Below, in pieces: positions 11,852 to 25,512 of a DNA stretch of 64,000 nt (the first letter of the stretch is position 1; each line of letters begins with the position of its first letter). Where the stretch lies: NCBI GenBank assembly GCA_038501625.1, contig JAZAYU010000015.1, positions 3,556,991 through 3,620,990 of the forward strand. The letters run 5' to 3'. This DNA is from Corbicula japonica. Taxonomy: Eukaryota > Mollusca > Bivalvia > Venerida > Cyrenidae. Under the pieces are notes generated by a model that made no database searches, had not been told where the DNA came from, and worked only from the letters and a program-made list of their open reading frames with translations. The position numbers were made by a program, and so were the translations under genes.

Positions 11852-14800
11852 CTTGAAAAAAGAAATTTCAGTTCGTTTATAGTTATTTTTTATTACACGC
11901 GTTGCTTACATCGCATATTCTTCTAGAACATCAATTTTAAATTATTTCCAAACATTATCATATTGTGTTTGGATAACATAGCTGAGCATGCTGACCAGTC
12001 TCAAAACACTTGCTTTTGATTGGTCATTTTGGAAACTCGAGTTATATTTTATATAATTTGTGTAACCAATCAGCTGTAGCAACAAAACAATGTTGTCTGG
12101 TTCCCTGCGTGCAATATTCAAATAGTTAACAAAGTGATTGGGCAGGCTATCCAGACTACAAGGAATTTTAACTCAAGATCCGTTCTGCAACCGGAAAACG
12201 GGGACTCATATTTTACAGAAAGAGTTTTGTGACAGTTCAAATCTCTGGGGAACACTCTTTCCCATATTTTTGTAGGCCATAGTCTAGGCTTTGTACAACT
12301 ATATTTCGATGATAAAAGCTGTCCCGATATGAACTTTAGATTTATTCCGTATTTCTTGCTTCTAGCACATTAATACATGTAAATTATGTGATATTTACCT
12401 TTGTCGCAAAAGCCTAACATGCTACATCGCATTGTTTTATTTATTCGACAATAAAAAGATTTAAGCTTTGGCCAACAGTGACACTGACCTATGGAAAATA
12501 GTCGCAACCCAAAACTTTGACTGAAGTGCCTTTTAGAAGCTATTCATTTAGGATGTTCGGTAAGCGGGGATCGTTGGCATATCGCCACCCCACCCCTCCC
12601 CCACCGCAAATTTTTATTATTATTTTCTGAATTCTAAATTGGAATATTTATGATTATCAGAAAGGTGAAATTCCGCTCAAAACTAAATAGTGCAGTTTTC
12701 CATGTGCGTGTTTTAGCGATAACTGACGCAAGGAACCCTCCCACCTCTCCACAGCAAAATTGCTGGGGTTGCATAGGGTGCGCTATCTGCAGCCCTCGCC
12801 CTTAATACGCCAATGCGTTCAGATAAGGAAATTTTAGTAAGCGTTTTGAATACCTCTTTATCTCTTAAAAAATAATAATGAAGTTTATGATCGATCCTCG
12901 TGAGATTTACAAGTTCAAGATAATATTAAGACCGCACACTACAAAATAAATATAAACTAACCTTTTACGTATAAGCTGACAGTGTCTAATCCTGCACTAG
13001 TGGGATTTTCAGCGTAAACCAAACTAAAATAGTTCGTAACGGTCCGTTTAATGTGTTTCCTAACAAAAAATACCTGTATTTAAAATGTTATTCACCTATA
13101 AATAAGTACTAAGGTTGTTTAACGAGAAGTGAAAAAAAATTTATGTGAACGACTCTACGCAGATTAAGTATAGATGTTGCGTAGATAAATAACAATGGCG
13201 GTATAATCAGAATGTGTGTTCAGTGAAAGCGTATAAACTTATACCTGCTTTTACGGTAAGTTGCTCGGAGCAGTTAAAACAAGCAAATGATAATTTATCT
13301 CAATTTCGTTCTCGGTCCTTTGTCAGACGTGTACAGATTTTAATTTTGATGTCAGTTGTTCAAAAGGTATGTGTCTTGCGCATAAAGGCGAGGACAAATT
13401 GCCCCCAAGGAACGTTGCAGTTTTTAATTAAACATATAATAATTAATAAGGTTAGTTTAACAATATCAAATCGTTAAAATAGTTGGGTGGTGAACTATAT
13501 TTTACTATTATTTGATTGTCACGTGACCGTCTAGTTATCGTTAACCTACAATAGAGTGGATTTCTTCAATTGTTGGATGTATTCGACTGTAAAACTAACT
13601 TGTTCATATTTAATCGATGTTTAATCAATACTTTCACGGGCGTAATTAAAAAGTAATTAACGGAATAATATATAAGTTCAAGACCATAGTACATTTTCAC
13701 AATGAAGCGGATCAGTCATTCAGTAGTTATCGCGTCTGCCTCTTGTCCAGGAATCGCTGGTTCGAAGCCCTGCTACTCCAGCTGAAACGTACTAACAGCC
13801 TTTCGGATGGGACTTTTAGCCGATGTCCCGAAATGATAAAATGGGTAAATTAACATGCGAAATGACACAAAAGTAGATATTAAGTGTCAAGCATTATCTA
13901 ACCGAGTTTGCAGATCCGGTATTTGTTGAGAAGTACTTTGCCGTAACATGAATTTTTATAACTCTAATCTGTAATATCATGATATTGAATAAATCATCAT
14001 AAACAACCTATAAAATTTAATGATTTATTCATGATAAATTATGTTTCCTGCAATTTGCAATATCACAAAAGTAACTGCTTTTTTGACAATGGACGCCAAA
14101 CGTAATACACTACTCAAAATTTGATAGGGATCACTTATTAGATTGCGTTTTTTTCTCGCATAAATTTTAAACGTTAAAATATTTGCTGTGATTCTGAACA
14201 TTTGTTTATTTGACATCAGCTGTGTGCCAGTTTTGTCATTAGAATAATCTAAATGTATCAAAAATTACTTATTTTGGGTTTAACATTAGGGAAAAATTTA
14301 TGAATTAAAAAGCGATCCCTATCAAATTTTGAGTAGTATAAGATAATTTAGAAGAACGATTTCATTTCTACCTAGTGAACCTACTTGCCCGTCTGTTTTG
14401 TTTGTATACACTGGATATCATTTGTACCCAATGAAGCCACTTACAGGTCTGTACCTGTTCGTTTACACTGGACACACTGCCTGCGGTTATGATCAATTGT
14501 TCATTTATTTTTAAGCGTAGATCTAGATCTGGTTGTCAAAATATACATACACAAACTCATTTACATGTTTATCAAGGATTTATTGAATATATTAACACTT
14601 TTTTTGCATTTGTGCGTTTATTTTGTTTGTTAAGAGCACAATAATATATCACATACAATGCATAATATAATAACTACTGACTGTTTTGTAAATGTTGACC
14701 AGACTGTTTCAGACACAAAAAGTGCCCACAGTCAAAACAAATATGAAACTCGATAGCTTAAAATTATATTTTCTCAATTTATTTCCATTTCTTTCTTTTC

Positions 14801-15479
14801 AAATTTAAGATGAATGCGTAGGTGTAAGACAAACGCCTAAACAGTGTCCAAAATGCCATCGTTGCAACGATTTGTTTACTGATACGACTCTCGTTATAAT
14901 ATCGTCCGGACTAACTTTGATTAATTTTGAAACATGAAACACTTGTATTGGTATTCAGCAAAAATCAATCTAAATAATGTTACCTAAGTTAAGTAAGGGC
15001 GATACTCTTATCTGTAAATGATCAGAGTTTGTCCTCTCGTTTCTGAATTGTAGTAATTTTGCTAATTTTCCAGTTTTGCCTAAATTTCAATTTTTAAATA
15101 AGATGTTAGACTGAATTTCTCAGAATTCTAATAGCATGTATTTTGGCTGAATATTTATATAACAAAATGTAATGCCTCTACTGTGCACATGTATAGTACG
15201 CCTAGTTTCACAAGTAACATTTAAAGCTAAACTAAAAAAGCATATACTTTATCTAAAATTTAGTTCAATATCGTTATGTTTTGAGTTTGTTTAACCATAG
15301 TTTTAAGATTCTTTTTATAAATACACGTGTAAGAGGGTTATTGCATCAGCATATCGCGAAATGCGAAGATGATTGGCTAATTTCAACAGGTCTAACGAGT
15401 TACCGATAATTAGTGAATAAAGGAACTTTTTACAGAGGTGCCTGAATATTGCAACATTCACGAGTATTATGACCGTCAT
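11852..15479. other. spacer between the two EF-hand genes
   Basis: No coding exon found. It contains a partial F2 repeat (about 11975-12030), a MITE with inverted ends (14106-14339) and a tRNA-like stretch at about 13717-13805 whose box-B-like motif GGTTCGAAGCC suggests an old tRNA-derived SINE. Frames at 13214-13477 and 14025-14261 look accidental; the second lies largely in the MITE. Confidence 0.55.
14106..14339. repeat. MITE with TACTCAAAATTTGATAGGG ends
   Basis: Terminal inverted repeats: ACTACTCAAAATTTGATAGG on the left, and ATCCCTATCAAATTTTGAGT on the right. A second copy in the opposite orientation lies at 55101-55333 and shares interior sequence around CAGAATCACAGCAAATATTT. The TA-flanked ends would fit a Tc1/mariner-type MITE; this is an inference. 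Confidence 0.75.
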
Positions 15480-18400
15480 TTATTTGAAGAATGCCACAAA
15501 TTCGTCGAATGAAATTTTCCCATCTCCGCTGGCATCACAGTACTGCAGAAATTGTTCCAAGACGTCATCAACTACTTCCGGTTTGAAACACTTGGCGATG
15601 AGCACGCGCAGTTCATCTTGTGACAGACTTCCGTCTCCGCTGGTGTCGCTCTCCTTAAATAACTGCTTCAGAGATTCGCTGAAGAAAAAATGGTTTGAAA
15701 AATATCATTTAATGTCGAATGTCAAGATGCTAGGAATTTAGAGGATCGGCTTCAAGAGGTTTATAGGTTATAATATCGCAAATTATGATTATTACCCCTT
15801 GATATCAGTAGATCATATTTAACAACTTCAAATGTTTTTCTGCCATTTAGAAAGTAATAACTGTAACAGTGCATTAACACAGTGGTTAAGGTCTACTAGA
15901 TATTAAAACTCACTTAATAATGCAGTGCGTTTTATTAGGTTTCATTTGTGCACTAGGTTGAGAAGCAACTAGTCCCTGACGATATGGAACGTACTTATAT
16001 TTTTGCAATGCATTATTTGTAATAACCTCGAATGCAGCATTAATTCTTTAATACGTTTACATAGAGACAGTCGTTAAGCGTTTCACTGATGACTGTAATA
16101 AAATACCATGTGAATAAATAATTCACATCAAGAATGTCTCTGCCCTCTGATATAAACATAAAAGCTGTCATGTTAACATGAACCGCATCTGAACATGTTA
16201 TTTGCCAGCATGTACATTCACCAGTTCACTGGATAAAAGACAACGTTTGTTTTGATTCCAGACACTGGAAATGTCTCAGTTCTCAGTGACTATTTTGATT
16301 CTAACTTACTGAATGTAACTAATGAACTCAAAGTTCTTTGAATCTGAGATCCGAGGGTGCTCATACACCGTTTATACATGTTTATTGTTTCTTTCGCAGT
16401 CAGTGTTAGTTTAACACCCTTTTATGTCTGTGCGGAATGGTCTTTACTCTTTACTGGTTGCAAATGTAAAATTCGCTGATTCTGTCAAGTACCAATGTAA
16501 TTAAGTGAGAAGAAAGCAGCACGTTTGGTTGGTGACATTCTTTAGGATTGTTTGTAAACACGGACCTACGACATCCCTTGTTAATAGCTCTACACTAAAT
16601 ATCCTTTCTAAACAATGTTTTACAAATTAGATATACTGGTATGTATTTCATTTTTAAAGCAGTAAGTAATATTTTCTGTTTATTCAAACTTGTCTGTGAC
16701 GTTGTCACTTCAATGCGGCTATTTAATTCATTTTTTATAAATGACTATGCATATTTCATATTACAATTAACAACACTTCGCTAAGAGCATCAGTTACTGT
16801 AAATTGCTGTTTGCTGTTACATTTTGTAAGTGTTTTGTGACGAAATGACTTCGGACTCAGTGCCGACAAGACTTGGACCGAAGTGGCTTGGTGTCGATCT
16901 AAACGATACCGATATGAATTTGACCGTACTGGTTTGTGTACGAAATGATTTATGACGACATCTTAACTGCGGTAACTTTGGACGAACATCTGTCCATAGA
17001 CCGATATGAATCGGGACCGAAATGATTTGAAACTTGAATTAAGAGTTCCACGGAAAACATGTGTCGCCTTAAATTGCATTCGAAAGGGGCATAATTCAAA
17101 AAAGTCAAACAGGAGGTATCACTCACGTTGTCACCAATTGCTTTGTTCATGCAGATGATATATTTCAAGTATTAAGTGAATGGGGTGTACTTTCAAAGTT
17201 ATAGACAAAGTTAAGTTTCATGATAAAGTTACATTTCAAAGGGGCATAACTAAAAATATAGCGAAACGGGAGTTATGATTCTTGTTGCCACCGATGCGGA
17301 TGATATATTCCAAGTATTTAGTGACTATGACAAGAACAAGACATGTACTTTCAAAGTTATGGGCAACATTAAGTTCCATATTAAATTTGGGGGCTACCGG
17401 ACGACGCCTACGACGTCGCAGGACAATAGGAACCCTATGTGTCTACCTGCTATCTCAGGCGTTACAATAAAATGCATATCATACAGGGTGTTCATAAACT
17501 TACGATCGTTTTGGTTTCTCTGCCATTTCCTCCATGAACTCCTGCTTCGAGATCTTCTTATCTCCACTTCGGTCAATGCCACAGAACATACTCTGAAACA
17601 GAAAGAAATCAAGGTGCGACGTTCAAATTGATGAAAAGGGAACTTTGAAAGACATCGAACACGACAAATATGAAAATATTGCAGGCTCGGTTAGACAGAG
17701 CCTGCTCATGGGCAGTAATGGAAAATGCAAATTACTGCCTACGCCGCATAGCCCCGGGTTGACCGCAACTCAAGAAAGATATGTATGCTACGAAAACAGA
17801 CCAATGAATAGAACATAGATATGTGCGCCATGTGCAAAATAGACCAACAAATAACACATGTAATCGTGCGCCTTGCGCAAATCAGACATTCGAATAGCAC
17901 GTGAATATGTGCGCTATATGAATTTGTGAACCACCGTGCAAAACAGACTAAAGGTAATGAAGAAAAACATGTAAATTTGTTCGCTAAGTGCAAACCAAAA
18001 CAATTTAAAAGCAGTAAGCCCAAAACGACAGATTTCTGTACTGCATGAATAAGTAGAACATTTATGAAGATGGTTTTTGTAATAAAACTTTCCCAACGAA
18101 TTCAGTGATGCAAATATTTTTTGGTTTGTTTTCAAGAACTCCAAAACTGCGGGTACCAACAAACGCAGCAGTGCCGGAAGTAGTACTGTACTACACAAAA
18201 AGAAGTTCTCAGTGCAAAGTAGTCCCCTTTTCAAATCAAAATGAGGTTGACTGCCATGATTCAATGAAGCTAATGTTTACAACATATATCAAATAGTAAT
18301 ACAACTTACTCATATGATATATGTTAATGTGGCACGTGACTGTTTTCAAGTCATTTGTTTGTAGTAAAACGTACTGTAACATGATTCATTAATGACCATC

Positions 18401-19973
18401 ACTAACTTCCCATTACATTCCTTTTGCGACATTAAATGTGTCTGTTAACCATAACAAATTGTCTTAAAGCAGCTTTTTCATTGTTTTGTGGCTTGCCTGG
18501 ACCACGATGCACTTTTAAGAATAAAGAGGATCGGCCGAGTCGGTGTAGGATATTGCCAAGTGAGTGTCCGATAAATTTAAAGCAATTGTCTCTATTGCGA
18601 TGAAATTATGTTAGCAGTAAACGATTTAAGAACTTTTACTTTTAACATGAAGTGTTATTTAGGTGAGAGACTACTAAATCATTTCCCTTTGACTTACAGA
18701 CAGCTTGTAAACAAATTTATACTCCTTATCATCTTTTGACAAAATTAGTAAATCACAGTCCTGCTTACAGTATTAAATAGTCTCTGCCTAAACACCTGGC
18801 CGAGCCATCTATCAAGGTAAGGAAGGGTATGCGCCAAAAGTCAGACTTTTATGAGACGAGTATGTGTGAGTTACAATGCAATAAGCCTCTGAAGAACCGT
18901 TGCTCAAGTGTCAGCTCTACTAAACTATCGTGTTAAGGTATTAGCCTACACTTTTTAATAATGCATTTGGTGGATGTCTTATAAAAATTGCATTGTAGAT
19001 GCGTTAAAACATGTGAACTCGTATCTTGAGAAGGTCAGGGGCGTAGCTGCCTATACGCGTGTACGCAGCTTAATCCACAACTCCAAGAATGCACCAGATT
19101 GCATCATTGTGATGTGGGTGTGTGTCCCCGGCCCCCATACCCCAATTATGAATCCAAATGAATAGCTAGCTAGCTATGCCCCTGAAAGTAATGCGTGATC
19201 AATGAATATAATTTCAGTCATTCAGTTATTTAACATTCTTGCGCTATAATTCCCTTTTACGATTCTTATGCATTGAGGTTTCTCAAAACATTCCACAAAT
19301 TGTAAAAATAACTTCAATTTATCTTTTGTGAGTATAAATGAATGAATTGCTCTCAGCGACCTAAGCACACGATTTAAAGTTTCAGATTCATCCGCTTACT
19401 TTTATTAGCCTAAGGCAAGTTTTTAATGAATTCAAACAAAAAGAACCCAGTTTTTGCTACTAAACAAAACCTTTCAACCGGTCAAAAATATTACTTCAGC
19501 TTAAAAGCAAAAGTAAGAGAAGAATGGTTTAAACATGTTTCAATATTATTTCTGACCCATACTGGTATATCAAAAAATTTCATTGATTTGAATAGTTCAA
19601 CCGCAAAAATTTATGTAACTTGTAGTAACACTGGGCACAAAAATGTTAATTGAAGCTTAAAGGCTTTTGCTTACCAAAGGTCGCATTTTCAGCCAATCAG
19701 ATGCTTGAGATTTGAGACTGGTTTCCATTCTCAGCTTTATACTCTTGGGGCGTGGCGTCGGATTTCGCATTGCGGATTGAGATTGGATAGGGGCAGGGTA
19801 GAGCAATTAAAATGGTGAAAAATATGAAAACAACTTACGGCACAGTCTTTGTCGGAGAGGTCAGGGCGGTACTGTCTGGCTGCAGCAGCAAGTTCCTGTA
19901 CAGTCAGCTCACCGTCGCCGTTCTTGTCGGCAATGCCCCAGAATTCTTCACACTGTTCCTTGGTCAAAGACAT
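15480..19973 (-). CDS. four-EF-hand calcium-binding protein, copy B
   Basis: Tandem paralogue of the gene at 9738-11851, also 140 aa. Coding exons: 19973-19839 (MSLTKEQCEEFWGIAD through SDKDCA), 17592-17504 and 15678-15480 (ends VAFFK). Exon lengths of 135, 89 and 199 bases are identical to copy A. Loops: DKNGDGELTVQE, DRSGDKKISKQE, DTSGDGSLSQDE and DASGDGKISFDE, all with the canonical first Asp and last Glu. About three quarters of exon 1 residues are shared with copy A, and exon 2 is very similar (SMFCGID, EMAEKPKRS). The last exon differs most, suggesting the C-terminal lobe has diverged in partner or affinity. Introns are longer than in copy A; intron 2 holds much noncoding sequence and intron 1 about 2.2 kb. 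Confidence 0.9.
17081..17395 (+). repeat. two-copy tandem repeat, 157-bp period
   Basis: AAAGGGGCATAA recurs at about 17081 and 17238, and the following sequence (GATGATATATTYCAAGTATT, TACTTTCAAAGTTAT) is repeated in step. It lies in an intron of EF-hand copy B. The unit length resembles the cores of the Helitron-like elements elsewhere in the window, but I see no element ends. Confidence 0.6.
19676..19745. repeat. F2 foldback, single arm
   Basis: Contains CAGCCAATCAGATGCTTGAG and GAGACTGGTTTCCATTCTCA but no opposite arm, so it is a half copy. It sits just downstream of exon 1 of EF-hand copy B. Confidence 0.6.
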
Positions 19974-22900
19974 GTTGGCAGGTAACTTAGTTCAAAATCT
20001 AAAATACAAATAATTATCATTATTTATATGCTATAACAGAAACATAGAGCAGTCTTAAAAACATCTAATAACATCGTCAAACACAATTTACGTTGAGTTA
20101 TCTAATTATAGGAAAAGAAACAACACATGCAGCCACCCATAAATGTTAAACCCTTCACTCAGTTCCTTCTGATCTAGCTCTACGTTGTTCGCTTCTTGGT
20201 CAAAAAGAACCTAAACTATCTAAAAATGAACAGTGCATATCCTGAACACAGGGTACGGATGTTCCGGCTAATGAATATCTGATCAGATGGCATGGATGTG
20301 CCGGGTTATCTTGATCTACACTGTTCACCCATGTGATTAAACCCATATCCACACAGTAACGTGCTGAAACAAACATTTCAGTCGAAGAATTTGCACATAA
20401 AATGCCCCTTTTCTTTAAGCAACAAAATAAATGGTACATTTAATGAATACTGTCTAATGATGTCTAATAACTATTTAACACCGAGTTAGATCCCGTGAAA
20501 TGCTCAAAATACAATCACAATGGAAAACATACACACATGAAACATACGAGTTTTTATATCACAATGCTTCAAAATGATTACCGTAGCTGCAAGCAATTAC
20601 GTAAAAATCTGAAGCTTTAAATCGCCTTATTTGCCAAATAACAGAAGAATGCGAACAATCCCTTTTAGGGCGTATTTTTACGCCTCTTTAAAAACTATAA
20701 AAACTCTTGATAATCAAAATGTGTGGTCAAAATCTGATAAGAAAAATTAAGAAATCATAATTTCGCTCACAAGTTGCACACTATACTTAAACATAAGAAT
20801 CATAAATCCACTTTAAACTAATATTAACATTTACTTTAATGTACATGCAAGCATCTATAAAATGTACCTGGATTGAAAATGTAACAATAAACCGTCTAGT
20901 CCAGAGATGAATGGATAAAATCTACTCTTACCGTCTCGCAATGTAAATATGTTAACCAGCGGCTATAAAATGTTTTCCTTGTGACAATGATGAAGTTTAT
21001 ATCAATCTGATTCATAGGGCTATGTTAAAAAATACCTTCACTGTTTTGGCGCGAAACAATTCATCACACGTCGCAGTGGACTTGTCCGTCAGTGACAACA
21101 ACAACAACACGTACAGTACACAGGAATGTGACAAGCAAAAAAAAATGAATAATGTCTGGTCGGGATTGAATGTGTGTTTAAATTGTTAAACGTAAGTGTC
21201 ATGTCTAATTGATAGAAAAAAAAACACGCGCGCATTCAGTTTCGATACTGCCGTTGCAGTTTGTTGCTTGTTTCATCTTTTCAAATTTAAGAAACACTAA
21301 CATGGTATTGTTAATGTAACATAGAACAACTAACTGTTTAAGCCTTTACTCCTTGGAGAGGGCGATCATTGTAGATCCAGATCACCGGCACATTCGTGTC
21401 GTCTGGTCAGGATCTACATTGTTCCAATTTAGATTCATTAGAATTATTTCTGAATAAGAAGCGAACAGTGCTGATCCATATCAGACGGAACGGGTGTGTC
21501 GACTGTTCTGGATCTTCCAATTTTAAGCTGCAAAGGGTTCGGGCCAGCTATCGCTGGATCTCTTGTAATATAAATGTTGTAATGTTTGTTCATCCGCAAA
21601 TAAGCTGCACCCCGGTGAAAGTATTTTGAAGATCGGACCACAAATTACTTAATTGAGACTGTCTAAAGTTTAGAATTTCATGCTTTTGTAGGCTGCCATT
21701 TTCAGTGACAACCACAATCAATTTGTGTGCACAAGTTTATTACACTCAATTAAAAAAATCTCCACAGAATATTAACTTATGAAAAGTTCGGAATTGATTA
21801 CTTTGAATTTATATTATGATTTAGTGTTGTAATAGCAATTATTAATGAAAATCGATCTCTGCACACAAATTTGTGATGTTACTAGTCGGCACAAAATGGC
21901 CATCATCTTATATTTCTACCAATATTAGAACAAAGTTATCTCAGCAACAAGTACACCGTTTTAAAAAATCTTTAAAATGTTATTTACTCAGTTTCAAAAT
22001 GTCTTCGACATGAAAACCAATACTTTTAGTCCGGACTGCCCCTTTATAGAGTTTCCAGTAAACGCAGAATAGCTCAATGCAGCAAGGACTTCCTAACAAC
22101 GTAAACGCAGACACAGCTTGTTTACATTACTTTATGTTATTCATCCATGATTCACACGACCATTATGTAAAATCAGCAATCTCCAGACAGACGATTTTAT
22201 CTGTTGAGAAATAACAGTAGCGTGTATTAGTTGAAGTCTGGACTGCTAAACATCAACCTACGGCCAGTTTCTTTACCGCCCGGTATGACGACGAATCACC
22301 ATCCTAATTAGAAACTATCTTGGACGCTGAACTTCGAAAAAGACTGCATACCAATGGCGCTTGACCAGCCGTCCCACTCCTGCCAACCCTTACTAATTCA
22401 CCCTTGTTTTCTTTAAAAAGAGAATGGTGTCAAGTAACTGGTATTTTTCCATTCTATCAAATTATGAGAAAATTCACGTTCAAAGTTGTATTTCTAAAAC
22501 ATCATATTCAATGTATAATATTTTAACATATACAATTATATACACATAGAATATGGATTTATGGAAATGGTGGAACCGTGGGTCTAAGTGTTCCACGAAC
22601 GTAATGATAACGGGCTTCAATAGAGGTGTGATTACATTTCTCATTCCACTTTGAGATTTCCTTTACAATTACTTTGCGTAACATACAGCTGGTCGACCAG
22701 GCTGACCTTGTGCCAAGACCATGAGAATGATCAGGATTCGAACCTTGGCGTACATATACATTGATATAGACTGAATAAGTCACGTATTTAAATCGGTAAA
22801 GAATTTATTCATACTAAACATTCCTACAAATATTTGTAACTTAATACTGCGGGGTTGAAAATGTAGATTATTTTAACGTTTTACCCGGGTTACTTAAACA

Positions 22901-23672
22901 GTTGCTAAACGACTTTATCAGTGTTTATAATTAAAAAAGATTGTTTCTGCGATAAAAACAACATTTGCATATCAGAATCAACTTACTTTAATGTGTATGT
23001 GTGTTCGTTGTAAAATGTAAAACATATACTCAAGTACATGTTATTTCCAGCGTTTGAAGTGAGAAGTTAAAACAAAAGTGAAGATTTGAAGACCTACAAA
23101 CATCTAACGTTTCCGACCTAAACGCTATTTAAAACATGTACTAGTATTAGTAATACCATACCTTATGTGTATCCCCTTATGCAAAAGTAAATGACGGTGA
23201 CACGTTTAAATACTTGGATTAAAATGGCCTTGACTCCCCAAAAATGCATGCCGAAATCGTGCTAACATACCTACACATGTGTGCATTTCTTTTACATTAA
23301 AATGTCAAGTTTCCGTGATAAATACCGGTATTTATTATTAGAAATTAATGCTTTGTCGTTACAAAAGGTATGTAACTTCTGAATCATACGTGCATTTATT
23401 GACACGATCGTCTGATAAGCATTTTCCCCAGAGAGCAGATTTGTTTCCATGTTTGTCTATTTTTAACTGGTGTCTCTGTCATAGAATACTTTTACACATT
23501 TGAACACAACCAAGGACACCCACCTCTACAATTATCGTCGCATGGGCGTCCAATATTTAAGCTTGTCACCATTGTCCAATTTTTAACAAATCTCTAAACC
23601 CCTTTCGAGTTTCATGACCCCTAACAACAACAACTACAACAACAACAACAACCGTAGACTTATGATCACCGA
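19974..23672. other. intergenic, repeat-bearing, no gene recognised
   Basis: Upstream of EF-hand copy B. Two degenerate F1 nested-palindrome copies lie at about 20150-20365 and 21340-21560. The remainder is AT-rich with no exon-like sequence I can support. A promoter for the EF-hand gene probably lies within the first few hundred bases but no motif decides its place. Confidence 0.5.
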
Positions 23673-23738
23673 TTAAGGGATTGCCACACTCCTCCCAACT
23701 TTGTTCATCAATAAAAAGAAAATTATAAAAATCTCACG
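23673..23738 (+). mobile_element. end fragment of a TTAA foldback element
   Basis: TTAAGGGATTGCCACACTCC and the next 45 bases match the left end of the complete element at 40936-41631. It sits between a diverged minisatellite unit on the left (AACCGTAGACTTATGATCACC) and the main array on the right, so it interrupts or founded the array. Confidence 0.6.
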
Positions 23739-23740
23739 AT

Positions 23741-24270
23741 CAATCTGGGAACTAACAACCGTAGATTCATGACCATCGATCAATCTGGGAACTAACAACC
23801 GAAGATTCATGACCATCGATCAATCTGGGAACTTACAACAATAGATTCATGACCATCGATCGATCTGGGAACTAACAACCGTAGATTCATGACCATCAAT
23901 CAATCTGGTAAATACATCCGTAGTTTCATGACCATCGATCAATCTGGGAACTAACAACCTTAGATTCATGACCATCGATCAATCTGGGAACTAACAACCG
24001 TAGATTCATGACCATCGATCAATCTGGGAACTTACAACAATAGATTCATGACCATCGATCAATCTGGGAACTTACAACAATAGATTCATGACCATCGATC
24101 AATCTGGGAACTAACAACCGTAGATTCATGACCATCGATCAATCTGGGAACTAACAACCGTAGATTCATGACTATCGATCAATCTGGGAACTAACAACAG
24201 TAGATTCATGACCATCAAATAATCTTGGAACTAACAACCGTAGTTTCATGACCATTGATCAATCTGGGAA
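23741..24270 (+). repeat. 40-bp minisatellite, about 13 units
   Basis: The unit runs CAATCTGGGAACTAACAACC then GTAGATTCATGACCATCGAT. Most units are 40 bp with a few substitutions (ACTTACAACA variants recur) and one is 39 bp. ATCGAT overlaps every unit junction. No reading frame is maintained. Confidence 0.95.
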
Positions 24271-25512
24271 CATAAAAGTGTAGTCATGTAGTCCTACCAC
24301 GGACGTTGTAAAGATTTTTTTTATGTTTAGGATGAAAATCTATATGGTATTGGTCCCATAGGACCCCCTTGTTTGAGTCACGCAGCGGGACTAGTAGTCA
24401 TGACTATCGATTCTACTCTCATGTATGGACATTCTAAATTCCGAGGTTGGTCTAAAAATCAAGGATACACATTTAAAGGTTCTTTGGACTTGTGCGTGGC
24501 AGTTTGGGTTATAGTCCACGGTGATAGGTCTATGGTCTTAATTTTAGCTCAATTCAACATAAATGCTCGCAGGCATACACTCTACGGGCATGGCACGCTG
24601 TTCTCAATCCATGGTTTTTGTTCAGCATAGATATCTGCAGTTACATAATAGATTGTCATGTACAAAGTTTTACAGAGCAAGGAAAAGAACTAGAGTAAAA
24701 TATGCTAAACAATCCATAATACTTTAAAGGTAGAGAATTTGTTTGTTTTCAACTGCTGCTACATATTTCTGTAATCATATGTAATGGATAGGTAAATACT
24801 TCATATAATCGCTGCATTAATTTTGTTACATAATATTTTGGTTTCCATTTCAATATCTCGTGTAAGTTAATTTAAAAATCATGTTTTCATGAATAAAATG
24901 TAATTCGATGTACAGCTTGTTTCAGCTTCTCGACGAACATGCATTTTCAAGTGTAAACCTGCATTTTTAATACTGAGAAACGTAAATGCGTTTCATGTAG
25001 TCGTCGGTACGCACAAATTGTGTCAATTTTATGCAATTAAGATTCCCATGAAATATACCACTTGCATCAAAACGTATTTAACATGGCTGACATTCATGTC
25101 ACGGTAATAAATAACCGAATAAACAAAGGAGCTTGAAAATTTTAAGACATGCGAACTTCCTACACGCTATTGGTACGTGTTACAAAAGCAAAACCCCACC
25201 CACTTAACCCCCTCTATAATTTTTGCCTCACCCAATTCAATGACAAAGTGCCATCCCGTGTAGAATTTGTGATGTTTCTGTCTTCATGTAATCAAAGCGC
25301 TGAAAGCGTTGAAATACTGGCGCGCTGGTTGAATCGAACATGCCCTGCACAGATATCATTACTGTAAACATATGAAACTATGTGTGATTTTTTCGTTAAA
25401 CTTTGTGACAGTTACTATCATCAACATTAGCAAATAATTCTGTATATTCAGGGATTTCAATAGATGCAGGTACTTGTATTCTGATGCAAGGAAATTAGGT
25501 TTTCCACTTTTT

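Noticed and set aside
23741..24270. CRISPR-like regular array.
   Set aside because: Whole units repeat with no unique spacers, and the surroundings are eukaryotic; it is a minisatellite.
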